DNA of 64,000 bases, taken from positions 5,722,501 to 5,786,500 of the forward strand of contig NZ_CP119147.1 of the NCBI RefSeq assembly GCF_029167645.1, written 5' to 3'. Shown one piece after another: positions 8,501 through 15,182 of the stretch; within the stretch, counting starts at the first letter, position 1; every line of letters begins with the position of its first letter. The DNA comes from Streptomyces sp. AM 2-1-1 (GTDB lineage Bacteria; Actinomycetota; Actinomycetes; Streptomycetales; Streptomycetaceae). The position numbers and the translations under genes were made by a program. Under the pieces are notes generated by a model that was not told the DNA's origin, did no database searches, and saw only the letters and a program-made list of their open reading frames with translations.

Positions 8501-10953
8501 TGACGAAGAAGACGGCCGCCTCCACCACTCGTTTCGTCAGCCACCTCAACGCGCTCACCAGCCCGATGGTCAGGGTGGAGAGCGAATGGGAGACGCGGAT
8601 CGAGATCTTCGACGCGGACGGTACGGAACTCCTCGGCCCCCCCACGCCGCCGGCCGGGGAACGGAGCGGCGTCGCGTGGACCTCCTCCGCCACCAGCTAC
8701 GTGCCGCTCATCCACCTCGATCCTCCGGGCACCGAATGGCCGGCGCTTCGACCCGCGGGGGCGACCGGCGCACCTCGTACCCGGGAACCGACCGTGGACT
8801 GGCTGAACCGGCTCAACGAGAAGGGGGCCGTGCCGGGCACCACGCACCACATCAAAGCCGTCAACGGTGCGGACAAGGTCCACAGCATGGTCTCCGGCCT
8901 GTTGGCCGAAGCCGCCGGCCAGGCACTGCCGGCAGCCGGAGCACCGCCCCTCTCCTCGCTGACGAAACCTGGCCGGTCCGCGGCCCAGGCGCTCGCCGCG
9001 GGGCTCAGCCCGGCCGGCCTGGCCGGTGCGCTCGCCGACGGAACGGCCCTGACGGGCGGTTACCGGCTTCCGGGGCTCAGCCATCGAGGATTCTTCGGCG
9101 GCACCAGCGCCGACGTGACCGTGCACATGGCGGTCCACTACAAGAAGGCGGTCATCCGGCGGATGAGTGACTCGGTGCGCCTGGAGACGTACACCGGCCA
9201 GGGCACCGGCCACGGGGGCGGCACCACGGAGAGCAGCTCGGCCGGTCTCAGCATCACCGGGGCAGTGGTGTCGACGCCCGGTGACGCCGCCGTCTCCGCG
9301 CTTCCCCGGACCGGCGCGGAAGCGTCGGCGGGTGTCAGCGCCACCGAAACCGAAACCGTCCAACGCCGTATCAACGAGAAGCCGTTGACCGGGCGCGCCC
9401 TACTGATCGGCGTCCCCGTCACGGCCCTGGCGGAGGTCACCGTCGAACGGCACTTCAAGGACGGCACGCTGGGGGGCCTGGCGCTGGGGAAGTCGCCCGC
9501 GACCGGGAGGCTCAGGGACACCGCGGACCTGACCGTGGACATGTGGATCACCGAAGCGCAGGCCAGGGAACTCGGCATCCTGGACGCCGAGGGAGCACAC
9601 CCCCGGCTCAAGGATGCCTGGGACGCGGTCAACGAGGCGCAGAAGGCGGTCAAGGACAACTCCGTGGCGTACGAAAAGGCCCGCCTGCCCGTGTTCAAGA
9701 GAGCCTTGAGGCGGAGCGCCGACGGTACGGCCGGGCAGTCGGGCCCCGCGCACGTCACCGAGAGGGAGCGGCTCGAAGCCGACCGGATCCGGGTCCAGCT
9801 TCTCGCCGACAGGTTCGACGCATCCGTCAACCACTACCAGTCACTGCTCAAGCAGGCGATCGACGTCACGCAGAGGTACCAGCAGGCGTCGCGGGACGGG
9901 CGGTCGACCGGGCCGGCCGCCGAACCGCCCCTCGTCCCCTTCGACCGTGGTGTGCGCCACGACCACGAGCCGTCGGTGCCCCCGGACACGGTCGCTCCCG
10001 TACTCTCCCGCGGGCCCGTCACCCCGACCGTCATGGATCTCCCGATCGTGGCCGCCACGGACGCCGTCCACGTACTGGACGAGTCTCCCGAGGCGGGATT
10101 CCTGCTGGGCGCGCTCCAGGCCAAAGGTCTGGCGCCGTCCCTCGGCAACCTCAAGGAGGGGGGAACCCTGTACGTCATCGGCCACGACCGGCAGGTCGGT
10201 GCGGGCGGCGGGGCGATCGACGAGATCCGGGAGCGGTTGGGCGGCGCGGACAGGAAGGTGAAGGATTTCACGATCCACATGGTCGTGTGCAAGGCGGCGG
10301 CGCGGCAGGGCCGCACGCTCTCCCCCGCGGAGAACTTCGCGCTCACCCTGGGCAACGACACGCTCGCCTCCACCGTCGACGTGGCCCTGCACGCACGCGA
10401 CCGCAACGGCGAGTGGGTCGACTTCTTCCCCCTGCCATACTCCGAAGCCGTCGAGCTCGGCAGGACGTCGAGCGGGGTCGTCCTGACGGGAGACGTCCGC
10501 ACGGTGACGAGCGAGAGCGTGATGGACGAGCTGATCAGGCAGTTCCAGGCGCTCGGCCTCGAAGACCCCGCCGGGAAGACCGGCGTCCCGCCCGTCACCG
10601 GCCCGCCGGCCGGAGTGCCGGTCGAGCCGGCGGCCGGGACCCCGGACGGGACGACCGACCCGCTGTCGGACGAGGTCTACGACGTGTTGAGCCCGAGGAC
10701 CGTCGCCGTGCCTTCTCCCGCCGCCGAGTTGGAGGTGCTCCTCGCCGAACGGGGCCGGGACGTCGCGGTGGCGTCCGACCCGGCGTCGCTGAAGAGGGCC
10801 GAGGACCGCTCCCTGGCGAAGCTGAAGACGCTCCTCGACACGGGCGGGCACACCAGGGAACAGATCGTGGCCGCACTCGGCGCGTTGCCGGAGCCGCCCT
10901 TCTCCTGGCTCCTGTTGCTCGATCCGCATCGGGTGGACGCCGTCCACGTATGA
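2584..10953 (+). CDS. giant (2789 aa) CpnT/WXG-headed protein with beta-repeats and a C-terminal clan CD-like Cys protease segment
   Basis: Residues 1-90 form a helical head with FSGEAA at 60-65, standing where WXG100 and CpnT-type N-domains carry W-x-G. Residues ~113-190 are strongly hydrophobic or amphipathic and could insert in or lie on a membrane. A Pro/Ala/Thr-rich hinge spans ~470-780. From ~880 to ~2290 there are about six related beta-rich blocks with alternating small and hydrophobic residues and Ser/Gly/Thr-rich loops. At 2525-2575 a strand ending VIGH (His2534) is followed 35 residues later by a strand ending VVC (Cys2569), the pattern of caspase-like clan CD peptidases such as MARTX/TcdB autoprocessing domains and of actinobacterial 'lonely Cys' domains. 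After it I see only ~200 residues with no recognisable toxin domain. GTG start at 2584 follows the upstream gene by 24 bases. Secreted effector or surface protein is inference; no immunity gene follows. Confidence 0.8.
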   Translation: MLTPSPQAQELMKALTGMEWPSINEDELREAADLYESTAEDFDTMRDELAELARYIRENFSGEAAQAFVRYAELLTGGEAPALSGVKDQAANLAHIADDTATDAEYVKWMILAQMIELIAEMIFEAAVWWVPGLGQAVTAHVSLLTMLVRLLVPRLIRALVRSIAVHTAISVAMGLAMDALIQGVQMAMGNRETWSTDATIQALAYGAVQGLVGGATSFAGAAAGARIGRTLGSDFTKILTQEAGGKIASLAGSAREGRRLADGLAGTLGGMNADLAKGLNKSANESLAEAFVRGTGDQFARSALRGMSRERAREVGTTWARTVLREWTGPGSATAVSGVLREELAGLVRGPALRVLADDLPDAMSKAGIGPSKGFLLGQYGTDMLFEGVSQNLSEGAYNVLTTGQFTTTGQTFLSGFLTTGVSHAGRHFVVRPLMHELGQDHAWVQKLNDRLAALDGPEHGWPVNGAGPPASGTDALGTGSQPPAGYTADGRQDMAHGIPPGDDGTERAPYQEPVAPRRTAAGNDGVPAPPGPAPVLPHTSPTVLAATPAPAPVAGPPQPRATSGVSVGESAPVTGRSTEPAPPAPQQPKSVPTSSGRRITESVVPSVERAPVPRPLPLLPPPADADRTFNPNAPVFGGGPDDAGGPHDIPEPLGQPSQVFTEDGARAEGVLSPSAPQNTNTPDTVESDPPVTDARTSPAPSVEPDGTPFVPAAPDENGPPHHLFDVARYETSSPHTSQEPSADRHGPTSSAAQAPRDDATSTVTPLHPGGSGASAGMARIILNVPGQRAGIPLAAQSTDHVPLVARLLDRLPRPIATLLADRTPQLAALLGSDTESLLGDGRTLFFGDPLDPYVATLTLRLGEWRRIDPGALPQPYKFDTIDQHVKSRSVTATESRGVTGALTVPLAGSVTPTGTGQVSVSLATSETRAVELGQAHMLQRETRAAEATETYVMTARLELEVERLREDGSPSPESATSRLTVRDGATVEVPVGARQKPTSDLMTAELPHGVALGSGHVEGFGPVGDLPRWAARGAGEGQTPEQIHHFFSSHSLRAGGTELLKGTLDAPRGYTVGGLRLGAYHPLSLSTTHEMRDSDQFTQSESVNRATSNKVGAGALVGVSASAGPARMTGGLAATASLNTSHTDSHGSSSGTKTVARIKNSRTVLGLQEISFVVTRPDSGTAGVSTWVLVRQPLDDVRAAAGLPTDRIVLTGDRVPDPEQLRRGGDRAYDLTFTRTENLVFRGADGGPLTADAFVDHVLASLRTKGSGDVPFMSREEWKAFRPAPWYKPPSDRQRAFHNTQAVMNAVRPGLLADRADQLHNGGVRVPLFGRSFLNRHFHTLVLRMPGPAWTYRHTDPHQLLRFNTPGQVKTSHGRTVTGEASVGLEFAPRVSLFGLSLGGSAGGRAQASRTVSTEVATSSGRDNALVTTTLTGTHVFEVVGALEAELVGNRVSQPGLSWLGSLGLPPLALRRLPKSAPIVLGGFDALVHVPEQRLPGGRRSADEVDGDVGNREPGNGRRTVLPERDLSGAPLLTSKVRTGGTLLAGILTSIAEAAGNPSGFTDEGGLVHSRVHQWLAGLTSHPELFFSPDGVLLSGVSDSSLVRGFEGSVRLRARRTRLSVSGPTMTLEPEQNTNHSTAVSESSSTARKATLGAAFSPIARQSAGSSGTYAAHAETTLLSRERNAAQSRTTTSDTNLVQTDEEFVLLDGDIEVEWAVEGRPTGAASAFMSDVRTPSGTVPWTGRASSPVHLTGSVTIADGYQGLMTPRDLHALGLVDDGLGAWPGRGLAGLVEVPGWMHDDSIDFYPLATSVAATPSTPAPGAPPSTSDADSAAVRRIDQALATLEKLGVGQRGRDTLHTLVSDQSFRAAVQAGVGQLGRVRGGEKHFLGKIFHGGRNLEVRVTHTRVGAHTVVAAAGVGDIESTFTTVAADSSASSSSSGFSAGAGSSRRSGAGAVTGGAGPDGTGSGSLTKKTAASTTRFVSHLNALTSPMVRVESEWETRIEIFDADGTELLGPPTPPAGERSGVAWTSSATSYVPLIHLDPPGTEWPALRPAGATGAPRTREPTVDWLNRLNEKGAVPGTTHHIKAVNGADKVHSMVSGLLAEAAGQALPAAGAPPLSSLTKPGRSAAQALAAGLSPAGLAGALADGTALTGGYRLPGLSHRGFFGGTSADVTVHMAVHYKKAVIRRMSDSVRLETYTGQGTGHGGGTTESSSAGLSITGAVVSTPGDAAVSALPRTGAEASAGVSATETETVQRRINEKPLTGRALLIGVPVTALAEVTVERHFKDGTLGGLALGKSPATGRLRDTADLTVDMWITEAQARELGILDAEGAHPRLKDAWDAVNEAQKAVKDNSVAYEKARLPVFKRALRRSADGTAGQSGPAHVTERERLEADRIRVQLLADRFDASVNHYQSLLKQAIDVTQRYQQASRDGRSTGPAAEPPLVPFDRGVRHDHEPSVPPDTVAPVLSRGPVTPTVMDLPIVAATDAVHVLDESPEAGFLLGALQAKGLAPSLGNLKEGGTLYVIGHDRQVGAGGGAIDEIRERLGGADRKVKDFTIHMVVCKAAARQGRTLSPAENFALTLGNDTLASTVDVALHARDRNGEWVDFFPLPYSEAVELGRTSSGVVLTGDVRTVTSESVMDELIRQFQALGLEDPAGKTGVPPVTGPPAGVPVEPAAGTPDGTTDPLSDEVYDVLSPRTVAVPSPAAELEVLLAERGRDVAVASDPASLKRAEDRSLAKLKTLLDTGGHTREQIVAALGALPEPPFSWLLLLDPHRVDAVHV

Positions 10954-11166
10954 GGTGAGAGATGATCACTCCTCACTCCTCGATCGTGGAGCGGCACGCG
11001 GGCCCAGCACGAGATCCGAACGCCGGACCCCCGGTTCCCCGGTGGCAGCGGCACCGTGCGGGACCGCGCCCGGCCGTATCGCCCGCACTCCACCGCACCA
11101 CACCCGTTGACCACGCACGAGCGACACCCACCCGACCACGACGAACCGGACAAGAGGGCAGAAGAG

Positions 11167-12693
11167 ATGGCTGCGACGGAGAGCGGAAGCGCACACGGGG
11201 ACGGTACGGAGGCGGTGCCGGATTCGCCCCCACCGCCGACCGGGGCCGCGGTGCCGCGTCCGAGCGGCGGAGTGATCGGCGCGCGAACGGCACCGGAGGG
11301 TGCCCAGGGCCCCCGTGAGGAGGAGGCGGGGGCCGAGGCGGTCGCCGGGGCCGGTGCCTCACGGGGCCGAGCCGCGGTCGTCCCGGTCGCGGAGGCGACT
11401 TCCCCGTCCGTCCGACGGTCTTCCTCCTCGTCCCCCGCCGCTGACGAGGTGGCGGCCGGCGGGGCGAAACCGGCGGAGACCGCGTCTGCCGCCCCGACCG
11501 GGGCCGCCGCGCCCGACCCGGCACCGCGAACGGCCGCCGCCTCCGCCGCTTCCCGCACCCGCCGATCCTGGCTGGGCGGCACCCGCACCGCGACGGAGAC
11601 GGCCGCGGCAGCGGCGACAGCCACGTCCTCGGCGTCGGCCGCGACGACCGCCTCCCGGTCCTCCGACGACGGGGAGGCGCCCTGGAAACTTCCCCGGCCG
11701 ATGGTCGCCGCCGCTGCGCTGGGCGGGGTTCTCCTGATCGCCGTGCCCTTCGTCCTCGCCGGGCTTCTCGGTGGCGACTCGAAGGAGACGGCCGGCCCGG
11801 AACGTGCACCGGCGGGGTACGCCGGCCCGGGCGATTCCCCCGACGGAGTCGTCCCGAGCGCGGAGGAGCGGCAGGCGGGAACGGCGGCGGGCAGGAGCCC
11901 GGGTGGCGACAGGAACACCTCCGACGTGCCGGCCCCCGGCACCGTACCGAGGGCCGACGGCGTCGAGCCCGGGCCCGGCGCCGTCGGGGCCGGCGCCGCC
12001 ATACCCGCCGCACCGGGTGAGACCCCCGCGCCGGTCTCCGGAGCCGAGGCGACGGGTTCGGTGGCCGAGGGAGCCGGTGCGGGCAACAAGAGCCCCGGAA
12101 CCGTGGCGTCCAGCGCCCCCGCAGCCGCGCGGACGACCGCCGCGGCGGCATTGGCCGCGCCGAAGGTGACCCACACCTACACCGCCTGGAACGGTCCGCA
12201 CTGCTCGTCCGCCGGTGCCAGCTACCACGAATACGGCTCATCGGTCACCCCCAACGACGGTGACCAGTGGACGACCCACACCGGCGGATACTCCCAGCAC
12301 GGCTGCACCGGGCGCTTCCGTTCACTGCCGATGAGCGGCGGTACCGGCGACGGCGACAACCGGGTGGTGTTCGCCTTCGCCACCGGGAAGGTGGCCTCGG
12401 GGACCTGCCGGGTCAGCGTGTACGTGCCGAAGGACAGCAACGTCGAGCACGTCGGCGGCAACCCGTCGTTCTACACGGTCCACAACGGCTCCTCCTCCTC
12501 GTCCTCCCAGGTGGGTTCGTTCTCCGTCGCCCAGGTCTCGAACCGTGGCCGGTGGGTCAGCGGCCCCACCGTCCGCTTCACCGGGGGCCACCTCGCCCTC
12601 GTCCTGCACGACCGGGGCAAGGACTACAACTCCAGCGGGCCGACCGACGCCCACCACGCGGTGGACGCCGTGGGAGTGAGCTGCAGCGGTTGA
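11167..12693 (+). CDS. membrane-anchored protein with golvesin C-terminal-like domain
   Basis: This 508-residue protein has three parts. Residues 1-178 are a Pro/Ala/Ser/Thr-rich, probably disordered cytosolic tail. Residues ~179-202 form a single transmembrane helix (MVAAAALGGVLLIAVPFVLA). A second low-complexity linker leads to a globular domain at ~334-508. That domain contains CRVSVYVP, a YTVHNG strand, W-V-S-G-P and DAHHAVDAVGV, matching the order seen in golvesin C-terminal-like beta-sandwich domains, which are often found on secreted actinobacterial hydrolases and may bind carbohydrate. Two cysteine pairs (near CSS, HGC and TCR, SCS) suit an extracellular domain. I chose ATG 11167, with a purine-rich GGCAGAAGAG just upstream, over an in-frame GTG at 11056. 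It may belong to the giant-protein locus. Confidence 0.7.
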   Translation: MAATESGSAHGDGTEAVPDSPPPPTGAAVPRPSGGVIGARTAPEGAQGPREEEAGAEAVAGAGASRGRAAVVPVAEATSPSVRRSSSSSPAADEVAAGGAKPAETASAAPTGAAAPDPAPRTAAASAASRTRRSWLGGTRTATETAAAAATATSSASAATTASRSSDDGEAPWKLPRPMVAAAALGGVLLIAVPFVLAGLLGGDSKETAGPERAPAGYAGPGDSPDGVVPSAEERQAGTAAGRSPGGDRNTSDVPAPGTVPRADGVEPGPGAVGAGAAIPAAPGETPAPVSGAEATGSVAEGAGAGNKSPGTVASSAPAAARTTAAAALAAPKVTHTYTAWNGPHCSSAGASYHEYGSSVTPNDGDQWTTHTGGYSQHGCTGRFRSLPMSGGTGDGDNRVVFAFATGKVASGTCRVSVYVPKDSNVEHVGGNPSFYTVHNGSSSSSSQVGSFSVAQVSNRGRWVSGPTVRFTGGHLALVLHDRGKDYNSSGPTDAHHAVDAVGVSCSG

Positions 12694-12695
12694 CC

Positions 12696-12731
12696 CGGGC
12701 GGGGGCACCGGAGCAACCGGTCCCCGGCCCG
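12696..12731 (+). terminator. imperfect hairpin after the golvesin-like gene
   Basis: An imperfect stem pairs CGGGC-GGGG-ACCGG with CCGGTCCCCGGCCCG around a short AGCAA loop, directly after the stop at 12693. It has no T-tract, as is usual for Streptomyces terminators. Confidence 0.5.
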
Positions 12732-12847
12732 CGGAGCACCGTGGCCAGGACCGGCCGACGCGATGACCCGCACGACTGCGAGCGTCCCGTGTCTCAGGGA
12801 ATGGGACGATCCTGCTCGCATGGTGGACGAACGGCTACCGTCCGGCC

Positions 12848-13702
12848 ATGGACGAGACTGTGGTGATCCCGCCGTTCCTGCGGGTCGAGGAGGTGGAAGC
12901 GCTGCCGGGGCGAGTGGTCCTCGCCGATGTGCGGTGGTACCTGGACGGCCGCTCCGGGCGGGCCGCGTACGAAGGGGGCCACCTGCCGGGAGCGGTCTTC
13001 GTGGACCTCGACCGCTGGCTCACGGGGCCCGCGACGCCGACGGGTGGCCGGAACCCGCTGCCCCGACCCGAGGTGTTCGCCGAGGGGATGCGGGCGCTGG
13101 GGATCGACGACGACTCCGTCGTCGTGGCCTACGACGACCAGGGCGGCGTCATCGCGGCCCGGCTGGTGTGGATGCTCCGCGTCACCGGGCGCCGCGCCGC
13201 GATCCTCGACGGCGGGCCGGACGCGTACACCGAGGCGCACCCCGACTCCCTCACGCCGGACGAACCGGAGCCCGCCCGCGAGGGCGACTTCTCCGTACGC
13301 GCCTGGCCGGCCGGAGCGCTGGCCGAGGCGGACGATCTCGCCGGGCCGGACGTCCTGACGGTCGACGCCCGCAACCGGGACCGTTTCGCCGGAGCGCAGG
13401 ACCCGGTGGACCCCCGCCCCGGCCACGTACCCGGCGCGGTGAACGTGCCCTGCCGGGAGAACCTGGACGGGCTGGGCCGCCTGCTGCCCGTGCGAGCGGT
13501 CCGGGAGAACTTCGCCGCCGGGGGAGTGGTCGCCGCCACCGCGTCGCAGGTGGTCTCCTACTGCGGCTCGGGCGTGACGGCCTGCCACAACCTGCTGACC
13601 CTGGAGCACACGGGCCTCGGCAGCGGCCGGCTCTACGTCGGCGGCTGGTCCGCCTACAGCCGGGACGAGGCGCGTCCCGTGGAGACCGGACCCGGGCGCT
13701 GA
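12848..13702 (+). CDS. two-domain rhodanese-type sulfurtransferase
   Basis: This 284-residue protein has the tandem rhodanese layout of thiosulfate or 3-mercaptopyruvate sulfurtransferases. The N-terminal domain (about 10-140) has the substrate-gating GGHLPGAVFVDLD signature and DDQGG in place of the active-site loop, so it is the inactive half. The C-terminal domain (about 165-284) has GHVPGAVNVPC and the catalytic loop YCGSGVTA with the persulfide-forming cysteine at residue 239. The CGSGVT loop is the form usual in 3-mercaptopyruvate or thiosulfate enzymes of the SseA type. It is cytosolic and stands alone, converging on ectD across a strong hairpin. Precise sulfur donor cannot be told from sequence alone. 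Confidence 0.9.
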   Translation: MDETVVIPPFLRVEEVEALPGRVVLADVRWYLDGRSGRAAYEGGHLPGAVFVDLDRWLTGPATPTGGRNPLPRPEVFAEGMRALGIDDDSVVVAYDDQGGVIAARLVWMLRVTGRRAAILDGGPDAYTEAHPDSLTPDEPEPAREGDFSVRAWPAGALAEADDLAGPDVLTVDARNRDRFAGAQDPVDPRPGHVPGAVNVPCRENLDGLGRLLPVRAVRENFAAGGVVAATASQVVSYCGSGVTACHNLLTLEHTGLGSGRLYVGGWSAYSRDEARPVETGPGR

Positions 13703-13721
13703 GAGGCCGGGACGGCATGGG

Positions 13722-13757
13722 GGTGGGGTGGAACGGCCCGAGCCGTTCCACCCCACC
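13722..13757. terminator. 16-bp perfect hairpin, bidirectional terminator
   Basis: A perfect 16-bp inverted repeat (13722-13737 with 13742-13757) has a CCGA loop. It lies between the convergent ends of the sulfurtransferase gene (stop 13702) and ectD (stop 13796), so it can serve both directions. Confidence 0.8.
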
Positions 13758-13795
13758 ACCGCTCCAGTCGGCTACCGCCCTACCGCCCCACCGCT

Positions 13796-14689
13796 CTAGC
13801 GCACCGGCGTGAAGTCGCGCGCTCCGATGAACTCGGGGCGGCGGACCGGCGCCGCGAAGGGCTCCTGGGCCGTGTTCTCCACGCTGTTGAAGACGATGAA
13901 GACGTTGCTGCGCGGGAACGGGGTGATGTTGTCGCCCGATCCGTGCATGGCGTTGCAGTCGAACCAGGTCGCCGAGCCCGCCTTGCCCGTGAAGAGCTTG
14001 ATGCCGTGCGCCTCGGCCATCTCCGTCAGCGCCCCGTCGGACGGGATGCCCGCGTCCTGCATCTGGAGCGATTTCTTGTAGTTGTCCTCCGGCGTCTCGC
14101 CCGCGCAGCCGAGGAACGACCGGTGCGAGCCCGGCATGATCATCAGCCCGCCGTTGGTGTCGTGGTTCTCGGTCAGCGCGACGGAGACGGAGACGGTCCG
14201 CATGTTCGGCAGGCCGTCCTCGGCGTGCCAGGTCTCGAAGTCGGAGTGCCAGTAGAAGCCCGAGGCGCCGAAGCCCGGCTTCACGTTGATCCGGGACTGG
14301 TGGACGTACACGTCCGAGCCGAGGATCTGCCGGGCCGCGCCCACCAGCCGCTCGTCGGCGACCAGCCGCGCGAACACCTCGCTGATCCGGTGCACCTCGA
14401 AGACCGAGCGGACCTTCTGCGACGCCGGCTCGACGATCGAGCGCTCGTCCGCCCGGACCGACGGATCGGCGATCAGCCGCTCCATCTCGGCGTGGTACAC
14501 GGCGACTTCGTCCGGGGTGAGCAGCTGGTCGACGGCGAGGAAGCCGTCCCGCTCGAAGGTGAGGAGACTCTGGGCGGGCACGGGGCCCGGGGCGCCCGGC
14601 GCGGACCAGACGACCGGGTCCCGGCGGGGAGTGATCGTCTCGGCGGCGCCGCGCGAGGGGTACAGGTCGGTGCGCGCGTACGTGGTCAT
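13796..14689 (-). CDS. ectD: ectoine 5-hydroxylase
   Basis: EctD is a non-heme Fe(II), 2-oxoglutarate-dependent dioxygenase that converts ectoine to 5-hydroxyectoine, a compatible solute for osmotic and heat stress. The 297-residue protein carries the family signature WHSDFETWHAEDG. The predicted iron ligands are His148, Asp150 and His249 (in NAMHGSGDN). Length and motif spacing match characterised EctD enzymes. It is the last gene of the ectABCD operon, starting 3 bases after the ectC stop, so translation is probably coupled. ATG start at 14689. Confidence 0.97.
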   Translation of the reverse strand: MTTYARTDLYPSRGAAETITPRRDPVVWSAPGAPGPVPAQSLLTFERDGFLAVDQLLTPDEVAVYHAEMERLIADPSVRADERSIVEPASQKVRSVFEVHRISEVFARLVADERLVGAARQILGSDVYVHQSRINVKPGFGASGFYWHSDFETWHAEDGLPNMRTVSVSVALTENHDTNGGLMIMPGSHRSFLGCAGETPEDNYKKSLQMQDAGIPSDGALTEMAEAHGIKLFTGKAGSATWFDCNAMHGSGDNITPFPRSNVFIVFNSVENTAQEPFAAPVRRPEFIGARDFTPVR

Positions 14690-14692
14690 GGT

Positions 14693-15091
14693 TCAGGCCT
14701 CCTCGGTCAGCAGCGGATAGACGCCGTTCTCGTCGTGATCCTCCCGTCCGGTGACGGGCGGATTGAAGACGCAGACGCAGTGGAAGTCGGTCTTCGGCCG
14801 GAGCGTGTGGTGCTCGTGGCCGTCGAGCAGGTACATGGTGCCCGGAGTGATCCAGTGCTTCTCGCCGGTGTCGTCGTTGGTCAGCTCGGCCTCCCCCTGG
14901 GTGCAGAGGACCGCCTCGATGTGGTTCGCGTACCACATCGACGTCTCCGTTCCGGCGTAGAGGATGGTCTCGTGGAGCGAGAAGCCGACCTTCTCCTTGG
15001 CGAGCACGATCCGCTTGCTCTCCCAGGTGCCGGAGGCGGACTTCACGTGCCGGTCGGTGTTCTCGATGTCGCGGAAGGAACGGACGATCAC
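14693..15091 (-). CDS. ectC: L-ectoine synthase
   Basis: EctC cyclises N-gamma-acetyl-L-2,4-diaminobutyrate to ectoine by loss of water. The 132-residue length and the cupin-like pattern are typical: the run from [17 protein letters not shown] (read as GTETSMWY then ANHIEAVLC) supplies metal and substrate contacts, followed by [15 protein letters not shown]. The start is GTG at 15091. It lies third in ectABCD, 91 bases after ectB, and that gap contains a small hairpin, the longest break in the operon apart from ectA-ectB. Confidence 0.97.
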   Translation of the reverse strand: MIVRSFRDIENTDRHVKSASGTWESKRIVLAKEKVGFSLHETILYAGTETSMWYANHIEAVLCTQGEAELTNDDTGEKHWITPGTMYLLDGHEHHTLRPKTDFHCVCVFNPPVTGREDHDENGVYPLLTEEA

Positions 15092-15135
15092 GGTGGTGGG
15101 TGCCTCTCTGTCGGCGGTGGCTGTCTTCTCTTCGC

Positions 15136-15159
15136 CTGCCCCGGACAGTGCCGGGGCAG
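15136..15159 (-). other. 9-bp inverted repeat between ectB and ectC
   Basis: The arms CTGCCCCGG (15136-15144) and CCGGGGCAG (15151-15159) enclose a 6-base loop, 24-47 bases after the ectB stop on the minus strand. It could tune ectC expression or protect upstream mRNA. No T-tract follows and ectCD must be read through, so I do not call it a terminator. Confidence 0.4.
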
Positions 15160-15182
15160 ACCGGCTGAGGTGAACGCCGGGG

